Below are positions 42,400 to 48,376 of a stretch of 48,376 nt of DNA, one piece after another (within the stretch, counting starts at the first letter, position 1; the number at the start of each line of letters is the position of its first letter). The stretch spans positions 1 through 48,376 of the forward strand of contig JBCCIM010000020.1 in NCBI GenBank assembly GCA_039111535.1. The letters run 5' to 3'. The position numbers were made by a program, and so were the translations under genes. Source of the DNA: Bacteroidota bacterium (GTDB lineage: Bacteria > Bacteroidota > Rhodothermia > Rhodothermales > JAHQVL01). The notes under the pieces were generated by a model that had not been told where the DNA came from, searched no databases, and saw only the letters and a list, made by a program, of their open reading frames with translations.

Positions 42400-42457
42400 T
42401 AGAAAGATTCTCCTTTTCACTCAGTTTGAAACTTCATCTATGTTTGGCAATGTTTTT

Positions 42458-43051
42458 TTAGAAGACTTTTGAGTTATATGCATAGGCTAATTCTCTGTAA
42501 CCTTGGTAATCTACTACTTTAGAGGATTGTAATTTACCGTCCCTTGCTAGTTGCAATACTACTTTGGAACCTATCTTTTGTGCTTTTATGCTGATAGCCT
42601 GTAGTTTGCCGTTTTGCTTTTGGAAAAGCTGGCCAGGATTCTCGCGGAACAACCAAAATACCTGTTTTTTCTTTCCTTCGGAAAATTCTAACTGTAGGGT
42701 CTTACCGTATTCGCTGTAGGTCAAACATAGGTTTTGCTTGCCTTGCTGGAGGTTTTTGACAAAAATCCCCTTATTGTCGTACTCGTTATAGGCAATGGGG
42801 TTTTTGTCTGTCCAGAACTCATAGACATTGAGGAAGAGGTAATCGATAATGCCGATAAAACTGCCAATGGAAAAGGTTACAACAAAGAACAGAGTAGAGC
42901 GGATTGTTTTTCCGAGACGTCCCTTGCTACCGGTAGAGTCAATAAGTTCATAGGTCTTACGCACTAAAGCAAATTTTCCGTGGCAATTGCTGAGCATTGT
43001 AAGGGAAAAAAATAGCAGTGCTAGGCTAATGGGTTTTTTTAGGTGTTTCAT
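42458..43051 (-). CDS. DUF3332 lipoprotein, copy B
   Basis: A 197-residue paralogue of the previous protein. The signal peptide MKHLKKPISLALLFFSLTML ends in a lipobox LSNC, then HGKFALVRKTYELIDSTGSKGRLGKTIR, a hydrophobic stretch, YEFWTDKNPIAYNEYDNKG and DGKLQSSKVVDYQGYRELAY. AAGGA precedes ATG by 8 bases. Only 58 bases separate the two copies (37 if the upstream GTG of copy A is used), so they arose by tandem duplication and then diverged. Confidence 0.85.
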   Translation of the reverse strand: MKHLKKPISLALLFFSLTMLSNCHGKFALVRKTYELIDSTGSKGRLGKTIRSTLFFVVTFSIGSFIGIIDYLFLNVYEFWTDKNPIAYNEYDNKGIFVKNLQQGKQNLCLTYSEYGKTLQLEFSEGKKKQVFWLFRENPGQLFQKQNGKLQAISIKAQKIGSKVVLQLARDGKLQSSKVVDYQGYRELAYAYNSKVF

Positions 43052-43063
43052 ACTAGTGTCCTT

Positions 43064-45202
43064 TTACAACTTTCGAAATTCATTACAACTACGTTTGCTA
43101 CCAAGTTTGCACGATCTTTGCAATAAGGATTTGTATTTTGCTTCACTTTTTCCTACTTTTAGTTCAAAATATGCATAGGAGCGGTATACTTGCGGATTTG
43201 TTGGACTCTGTTGGGTCAGGATATCATAGTTTCTCTTCGCATTCGGATAGTCACCCAGACGGGAATACGAATTGGCAATTGCCAGGCGGCAACCTAAAAA
43301 TTGGGGATACAATTTTAAGGATTTCTCAAAGTAGGAAATCGCTTTTTGGTATTTCTTACCGGCATATTGTACATAGCCCTTGTTGTATTCCAAGATAGTA
43401 TGCCTCCCATATTTTCTCTCACCTTTAGAGATGAATTTCAAAGCATCTTTATAGCGACCTGCATCGGCAAAAGTCTTGGTCAAGAAAGTGATGCTACGAA
43501 AACGTCTTGGATTTAAGTTTAACGCTTTGTTGGCATAGGCATAGGCTTTTTTGAAACTCTTTTCTCGCACGAATACTTGGCTTGCTGCGAGGTTGATATG
43601 GATATCGCTTTTTCCCAATTCTAGGGCTCGGCGAAAGTAGTGGTTGTCGGAATTGCGAGAAACTTTCGGAGATAGTCGGAAGAGACTCAAATAAATGGAA
43701 GCGTCATTCTTATCATACTCCAACGCTTTGTAAATAAAGTTAGTTGCTTTTTTGAGGTTTTTCTTGATAAACTTTTCGACAAAGGACATGCACTGGTTGG
43801 CTTGTGATAGTTTTTCATCAATGTCATAGGCTTTGCGGCAGTACTTTTCGGCGAGTTCCAGACGGGACTCACTGTAGACACCATATGTTTTATCGTATTT
43901 GAAAAGAGCACGGTAGGATTTAGCTAAACCTACATAGGCGAGAGCATACGAAGAATCCTCTTTGATCGCTTGCTTATAGAGCTTTATGGCTTCTTCGATG
44001 CTAAACAGGTCATTGAGAGCAAATTTCTTTTGTGCTTGGATGTATATGCTAAAAGCCTTGCTATTTTCCGTAGCATGGGTGACGCGCTCGATAGCTTCTT
44101 TTTCCTTCTTGGTTGCCTTAATACGAAAGTTTTCCAGCGTCGCGTAGGATACCTTTTCCATCACCTCATCGTAATCATCGGATTTTGGTCTGATGATAAA
44201 GCTCTTCTCCAAGCCACCTTTGGCGACATTGTACAACTTACAGGTAATTAAAATTTTGTTTTGGATGCGTTTGAAGCTACCCTGTAAAACGGACTGTACA
44301 TTGAGACGTTTTCCCAACACAACTGGGCCTAATTTGCTACTGCCCTTTTCTTCTAAGATGTTTTTGGCATTTTGTCCAGGTACGATATTGAGAGACTCGA
44401 CTTTGTTTAGAGCTACTTCTAAGGTTTCCGGTAAGCCATCTTTGTACAATAACTCGTCCTCAGGATTTGTACTGGTGATAGCAAATGGCAGAATCGCGAC
44501 GCGTTTTTGGTTTTTGTACAGTGCAGAGACGTCACCCGAGAAACTTTTGATTTGGTCTGCATTTGGTGGTGGATTCGATAGTTTGTAGCCGACATAAGCA
44601 TTCTCAGCAAAAAAAGCCGAACCAGCCTTGGTGCTAGACTTGAAACTCCCATTCGTTTTGACATTCAAGTGTGATAGTGCTACACTTCCAGAGAGCTCCT
44701 TGCCGTCTTGGTTGAGCATTTGTACGGTAATCTTGTCCACCTTTAGCACAGAGCTGACATAGGGTTTTTCCAATAGATCTGGTCTGTTTTTTGCCAGTGG
44801 AGAAGGCAGGGGGTTTTGGATAGAAATTTCTTGTGGGTTGATGAGTTTTAAAACAATCCGAGCTACCGACTCATTTTTGACCTTGCCGTCTGTTTCGACT
44901 TTTTTGCCGGCTAAAATCCCTGTAAAATCAAAGCCAAAGGCAAAGGACTTACTCTCTGTAACGTCGATTTCTATGGTTTGTTTGACAGCACTGGTATTGT
45001 AGGGGGCACCTTCCCAGACTTTCTCTAAGAATTGGTTGCCGTCGGCGAGAACATAGCCAATGTAATCCCTATCCCCAGCGATGTCGAATTGGGTAAAACC
45101 CTTGATCTTCTCTTGCGCTTGTCCCCCTTTGAGTGCTCTATTGTCGATTAGGGAAGAGCAGTGGAACAAAAATAACAGCAGAACGAATAAACTTCTAAAC
45201 AT
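43064..45202 (-). CDS. TolB-like/TPR lipoprotein
   Basis: A 712-residue lipoprotein (MFRSLFVLLLFLFHCSS, lipobox LFHC). Residues 20-210 form a beta-rich N-terminal domain of no recognised family. Around 230-340 a TolB_N/FlgO-like module reads RVAILPFAITSTN, LYKDGLPETLEVALNKVESLNIVPGQNA and VLQGSFKRIQNKILITCKLYNV. The C-terminal half has at least eight TPR repeats (IEEAIKLYKQAIKEDSSYALAYVGLAKSYRALFKYDKTY-type). The TolB_N-TPR combination is common for signalling proteins often found beside class III cyclases. AGAGGA precedes ATG. It likely shares a transcript with the DUF3332 genes, 12 bases downstream. Confidence 0.78.
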   Translation of the reverse strand: MFRSLFVLLLFLFHCSSLIDNRALKGGQAQEKIKGFTQFDIAGDRDYIGYVLADGNQFLEKVWEGAPYNTSAVKQTIEIDVTESKSFAFGFDFTGILAGKKVETDGKVKNESVARIVLKLINPQEISIQNPLPSPLAKNRPDLLEKPYVSSVLKVDKITVQMLNQDGKELSGSVALSHLNVKTNGSFKSSTKAGSAFFAENAYVGYKLSNPPPNADQIKSFSGDVSALYKNQKRVAILPFAITSTNPEDELLYKDGLPETLEVALNKVESLNIVPGQNAKNILEEKGSSKLGPVVLGKRLNVQSVLQGSFKRIQNKILITCKLYNVAKGGLEKSFIIRPKSDDYDEVMEKVSYATLENFRIKATKKEKEAIERVTHATENSKAFSIYIQAQKKFALNDLFSIEEAIKLYKQAIKEDSSYALAYVGLAKSYRALFKYDKTYGVYSESRLELAEKYCRKAYDIDEKLSQANQCMSFVEKFIKKNLKKATNFIYKALEYDKNDASIYLSLFRLSPKVSRNSDNHYFRRALELGKSDIHINLAASQVFVREKSFKKAYAYANKALNLNPRRFRSITFLTKTFADAGRYKDALKFISKGERKYGRHTILEYNKGYVQYAGKKYQKAISYFEKSLKLYPQFLGCRLAIANSYSRLGDYPNAKRNYDILTQQSPTNPQVYRSYAYFELKVGKSEAKYKSLLQRSCKLGSKRSCNEFRKL

Positions 45203-45399
45203 GGAATTCCTCTAAGTAGTCAGTGATTTTACTCTTATATATGGTTTTTTGTATCGGACTCATAAATAAAATTTCTTTCGACAATGAGTGGGATATGTAA
45301 CAAATTTATGGATTTTTCCTAAAGAGTAAAAAACGTAAGTAATGGATAAAAGTTTCTGAGCCATTACGTATTGTGCAAGCATAAATCTCTAATTCAGAC
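45203..45399. other. Intergenic stretch upstream of the TolB-like/TPR lipoprotein gene
   Basis: About 200 AT-rich bases between two minus-strand genes. It should hold the promoter of the lipoprotein operon. I see no clear terminator or operator. Confidence 0.35.
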
Positions 45400-46203
45400 T
45401 TAAAGGTAGGAAAGTAGTCTATCATTCTCCGTCAGCAGTGGGTAGGTTTCGGCGAATTGTTGGGTAGTTTTTTTCAGAAAAGGATCGAGGTAACTGATTC
45501 CCTTTTTTAAGATGCTTTCTGGAATGGAGCCATAATAACATGCTGCGATTCCTCCTGCCATACAAGCAATGGTATCACTATCACCACCAATAGAAATAGC
45601 TTTGCGAATGGTCGATTCAAAGTCATTGCCTTCTAAAAAACTGATAATAGCCTCGGGAACTGAACCTTGGCAACTTACATCAAAAGAATATGTTTTGCGA
45701 ATTTCATCGATGCTTCTCTGCAAGGAATAGGAGAAACGTTGTTCTATTTCGGATTGGATAAAGCTCTTGGTCTGTTTCTGTCTGGCATAAAAAATACATA
45801 GGGCAATTGCCTGTGCTCCCTTGATCCCTTCCAGGTGGTTGTGGCTTACCTCGGCACTTTGCTTGGCATGCAGTAGAACCTCATCTTCAGTCTCAAAAGC
45901 AAAGGCGATGGGACTGACTCGCATAGCGGAACCATTGCCATAACTGTTATAAGGTTTTGCATGTTGCAGCCTCGCCCATTTTTGGAAGCGGCCACCATAA
46001 CCAGCTCTGGGGTAACGCTTGTAGAAGTCTTGATAGGTTTCTCTGTAGGGTTTTTGGTTTAAGATTGCATACGCTGTAGCAATGGTTAAAACAGAGTCAT
46101 CGGTAAAAGATGTCCTCGGTGGAAAGAGGGGAAAGTTTTCTAACTTAGTGTTTCTTCGTTCAAAACTCGAACCTAAAATGTCACCAATGATTGCACCTAT
46201 CAT
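45400..46203 (-). CDS. ADP-ribosylglycohydrolase family protein
   Basis: A 267-residue enzyme of the DraG/ARH family, which removes ADP-ribose from proteins or nucleic acids. The metal-site sequences are kept: FTDDSVLTIATA near residue 35 (Ser in place of the usual Thr of TDDT) and IGGDSDTIACMAGGIA near 225. It starts MIGAIIGDILGSSFE with an AGGAAGGG ribosome site. No ADP-ribosyltransferase partner is visible nearby. Confidence 0.9.
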   Translation of the reverse strand: MIGAIIGDILGSSFERRNTKLENFPLFPPRTSFTDDSVLTIATAYAILNQKPYRETYQDFYKRYPRAGYGGRFQKWARLQHAKPYNSYGNGSAMRVSPIAFAFETEDEVLLHAKQSAEVSHNHLEGIKGAQAIALCIFYARQKQTKSFIQSEIEQRFSYSLQRSIDEIRKTYSFDVSCQGSVPEAIISFLEGNDFESTIRKAISIGGDSDTIACMAGGIAACYYGSIPESILKKGISYLDPFLKKTTQQFAETYPLLTENDRLLSYL

Positions 46204-46277
46204 AAAGCCCTTCCTACAATAATACTCTTATTCATAATGATACATCTAGAGCATGAGAAAGCAAGCCTTTACTGCTA

Positions 46278-46778
46278 TCAGAGTTTCTCATTGATAATCT
46301 TTTTCAATCCTGGTACATCTTCTGCCGCCAAACCGTACTGTCTGTGAAAGATTTTCCCTTCCTGATCCAGAAATATAAGAGCAGGTTGGGCACTCACCTC
46401 CATAGCTTGGGCAAGAACCTGTCTTGGATCCAAAAGACTATTGTAGGTAATGCCAAACTGAGCTGCAATCTTTTTCACTTGGTAGACAGAGACCGATCGG
46501 GGGTCATCTGTATTGATACCTAAAACCACCACATTCTTCTCACGATACGCGTCTTCCAGTTGGCTGATAAGGGGTGCCGCTTTTTTACAATTGTGGCACC
46601 AGCTTGCCCAATAGTCTAAAATAACAACCTTACCTAGGTAATTCGCCAACTTGTGCGGCTTTCTCGACCAGTCTTTCAATTGGATATTGGCATACTCTGG
46701 CAATTTCTCTGCCTTAGTACAGGAAACTAAGCAGAGCAGCAAAAAAATAATTATATAAATTCTCAACAGTACTTTCAT
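46278..46778 (-). CDS. TlpA-like thioredoxin lipoprotein
   Basis: A 166-residue lipoprotein from ATG 46778 (MKVLLRIYIIIFLLLCLVSC); a longer frame reaches 46832 and another ATG lies at 46790, but AAGGA fits 46778. The lipobox is LVSC. The thioredoxin domain has YWASWCHNCKKAAPLISQLE (CxxC with WCHNC), cis-Pro in SAQPALIFLD and a LLDPRQVLAQ insert typical of TlpA/ResA. It should reduce disulphides outside the cytoplasm, for instance for cytochrome c maturation. Confidence 0.87.
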   Translation of the reverse strand: MKVLLRIYIIIFLLLCLVSCTKAEKLPEYANIQLKDWSRKPHKLANYLGKVVILDYWASWCHNCKKAAPLISQLEDAYREKNVVVLGINTDDPRSVSVYQVKKIAAQFGITYNSLLDPRQVLAQAMEVSAQPALIFLDQEGKIFHRQYGLAAEDVPGLKKIINEKL

Positions 46779-46924
46779 GAATAGTGCCATCCTTTGTTGT
46801 ATTAGGGATTTGTTCGAATATTCTATATACAAAGTTCCCTCCTTACAGCGTGTCTTAAAAATAGGTCTATTCTTACGCGTAGGATAAGCTGCAAGAGTCT
46901 ATAGTTAGGTTTTCAGACAGGCTC

Positions 46925-48250
46925 TTATAGAGCTATTCCTTTTTTGTTCCTATCTTCAGGAGTATTTTCCTGAACCCAGTATGTTTGCAGATCCTTGGCG
47001 ATCCCCTTGACTCGGATCGGTTCTCTTTTCCTACAAGGAATGACATCCCTGACTAATTCATAGGTTTCTTGCGATATTAGAATTCGATCCGGTTCAGAGC
47101 TAGATTCTAACCTAGCTGCCAAATTTACCGCTTTGCCAATAATCGTATATTCCATATGCTTTTCAGAACCAAAATTTCCCACAATGCATTCCCCTGTATT
47201 GATGCCGATACGAATTTGGATTCCTTTTTGCTTGGCTTGTTTTTGCATCTCCCTAGCCATAAATACACAGTTGATCGCATCCTTTTGGACACCTTGCGTT
47301 TTAGGGTCGCCAAAAAATACCATTACAGCATCGCCAATGAATTTGTCGACTGTCGCGTCGTAACGAAGGGCTATATTCGTCATGTCTTCTAGATAATCAT
47401 TCAACCATAAGGTTAGTTCTTGGATGTCGGCATTTTCTGTTTTGCTGGTGAAGCCAACAATATCAGAGAAAAAAACTGTCAAGGGCTTGCGTTGGTTATC
47501 AATTCGGACTTCTTTCTCACCTTTAAAAATTGAGTCATAAACTTGTGGGGAAAGGTATTTTGATAACTTGTTGGATAGCTGGAAGAGCTTGTCTTTTTTA
47601 TTGTCGATTTCGATAAGCAAGGAATAGACAAACAGGTAGGTTAAAAAGAAAACACTGGTAAAAACTACAATGCCGATAAAGACTAAAATTTTAGCTCCGA
47701 ATGGATCTTTTAAGAAATGGAAAGTGTTAAAAAGAGGGAAGACTGGGATGTGACCTAGATAGGTTAGAGTTGCATTTAAAACAAAGAAAACTAAAATAGT
47801 CGAACTAGATGCATAGTTTTGCATTTTATTCCCAAACATGAGTCCAACGAAAATTACAATGAATACGATGGAAATAATCGGGGAGGCAAACATACCTATA
47901 AAACTAGAGTTGAGCATTGACCAAACCGCGATCAACTGAAAACCAAGATGAACAAATAGCCTATTCTGAGGAAATCTCTTTTGTAAGTAAAGTCCCCAAA
48001 GTCCTGCACTGGAACAAATCGCAAATAATCCCAGATTCACAAAAAAATATAAGCGGTAAGTCTTTAGATTGAGTAAATCGATACGCTTGTTCGCTTGCAA
48101 GATCGATTCAATGCTAAATAAAATAGTAAGGATCATGACGCTGAATGCAGCCGAAAGGAAAAGAAAGAAAGTTACCAATTGAACCTTGCCAATGCTGCCA
48201 TTTTCGATTTTTTTGAATATGGATTTAAAACTGTTCTCAGTAGTGCTCAT
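46925..48250 (-). CDS. Membrane-anchored class III adenylate cyclase
   Basis: A 441-residue cyclase. The first about 215 residues contain six probable membrane helices. A helix (KYLSPQVYDSIF) leads to the catalytic domain (about 250-430): metal Asp263 in FFSDIVGFTS, Asp307 in VDKFIGDAVMVFFG (Lys303 in an adenine-specifying position), and YTIIGKAVNLAARLES with the transition-state Asn and Arg. Its product is expected to be cAMP. It is 5 bases downstream of a leucine-rich-repeat gene on the same strand. Confidence 0.88.
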   Translation of the reverse strand: MSTTENSFKSIFKKIENGSIGKVQLVTFFLFLSAAFSVMILTILFSIESILQANKRIDLLNLKTYRLYFFVNLGLFAICSSAGLWGLYLQKRFPQNRLFVHLGFQLIAVWSMLNSSFIGMFASPIISIVFIVIFVGLMFGNKMQNYASSSTILVFFVLNATLTYLGHIPVFPLFNTFHFLKDPFGAKILVFIGIVVFTSVFFLTYLFVYSLLIEIDNKKDKLFQLSNKLSKYLSPQVYDSIFKGEKEVRIDNQRKPLTVFFSDIVGFTSKTENADIQELTLWLNDYLEDMTNIALRYDATVDKFIGDAVMVFFGDPKTQGVQKDAINCVFMAREMQKQAKQKGIQIRIGINTGECIVGNFGSEKHMEYTIIGKAVNLAARLESSSEPDRILISQETYELVRDVIPCRKREPIRVKGIAKDLQTYWVQENTPEDRNKKGIAL

Positions 48251-48255
48251 TTCGT

Positions 48256-48375
48256 TTACAAGCGATTCAGTAATTCTTGCACATACTGGCCACCAAACTT
48301 CAAAGGGTTTCCTTCGATATGCAATTCGCGTAAATTTTCTAATTTGCTGATATTTCTAGATATATAGGTAATATT
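48256..48375 (-). CDS. C-terminal end of a leucine-rich-repeat protein (cut by window edge)
   Basis: The frame from the right edge reads NITYISRNISKLENLRELHI, EGNPLKFGGQ and on to a stop: one and a half LRR units (ISKLENLRELHIEGNPL). The rest lies beyond the window. It is followed after 5 bases by the cyclase gene, so they form one operon. Confidence 0.7.
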   Translation of the reverse strand, partial: NITYISRNISKLENLRELHIEGNPLKFGGQYVQELLNRL

Positions 48376-48376
48376 G

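Noticed and set aside
1-48376. CRISPR array
   Set aside because: Repeats seen are dispersed or simple tandem repeats without regular spacers; no cas gene is present.

Overview
The window looks like two unrelated bacterial genomes joined at about position 33,200. Bases 1 to about 33,200 are GC-rich and full of the word GCCGGC. They carry a type IX secretion C-terminal sorting domain, DUF5916 and DUF4331 proteins and many lipoproteins, which suggests a Rhodothermales-like member of the Bacteroidota/Rhodothermota. From about 33,200 to the end the DNA is clearly more AT-rich, GCCGGC is rare, purine-rich ribosome binding sites are common, and nearly all genes lie on the minus strand. That gene set (class III cyclase, leucine-rich repeat, NHL and TPR proteins, DUF3332 lipoproteins, ParA with CheA-like parts) resembles a Leptospirales-type spirochaete; this assignment is tentative. 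The switch falls inside the 5' end of a fatty acid desaturase gene, with no integrase, tRNA or repeat at the junction. An assembly chimera is the simplest explanation, and a recent insertion the less likely one.

Left part. The edge holds the tail of an IS110-type transposase. Then come a secreted PHB-depolymerase-like esterase, a two-gene osmoprotectant-type ABC transporter (ATPase plus a fused binding protein/permease), tRNA-Thr(CGU) with a terminator, and a second secreted esterase. A minus-strand run (11,574 down to 5,487) encodes a conserved lipoprotein, a dienelactone hydrolase, a DsbD/ScsB-like electron carrier, a redoxin, a DoxX protein and a Tat-exported intradiol dioxygenase: redox and aromatic-ring chemistry at the envelope. 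A DUF5916 outer-membrane protein, a lipoprotein carboxylesterase, a DUF6503-like lipoprotein, a DUF3500 lipoprotein and a methyltransferase follow. At 19.9-23.6 kb is a complete Mla/MCE lipid transport operon (STAS-MlaE, MlaF, MlaD, PqiC-like) followed by a cNMP-binding/Schlafen AlbA_2 fusion. Next are a small-membrane-protein cluster with a Crp/Fnr regulator, a STAND-type NTPase with a C-terminal HTH, and a DUF4331 (T9SS-exported) plus TPR pair. Intergenic gaps carry several dispersed palindromic and simple repeats and one 220-bp MITE-like element.

Right part. A MNT-HEPN toxin-antitoxin pair sits between two roughly 58-bp direct repeats. Next to it, a minus-strand operon (41,722 down to 34,702) encodes a kinase-less CheA-like protein (Hpt plus two CheW-like domains), a ParA-type ATPase, a HAMP/coiled-coil protein, an NHL plus degenerate-VWA exported protein and a TPR exported protein. 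I consider this operon the best candidate for an undescribed system: a non-catalytic chemosensory-like array linked to envelope proteins. Upstream of it are two tandem DUF3332 lipoproteins, a TolB-like/TPR lipoprotein, an ADP-ribosylglycohydrolase, a TlpA-like thioredoxin, a membrane-anchored class III adenylate cyclase and the end of a leucine-rich-repeat gene.
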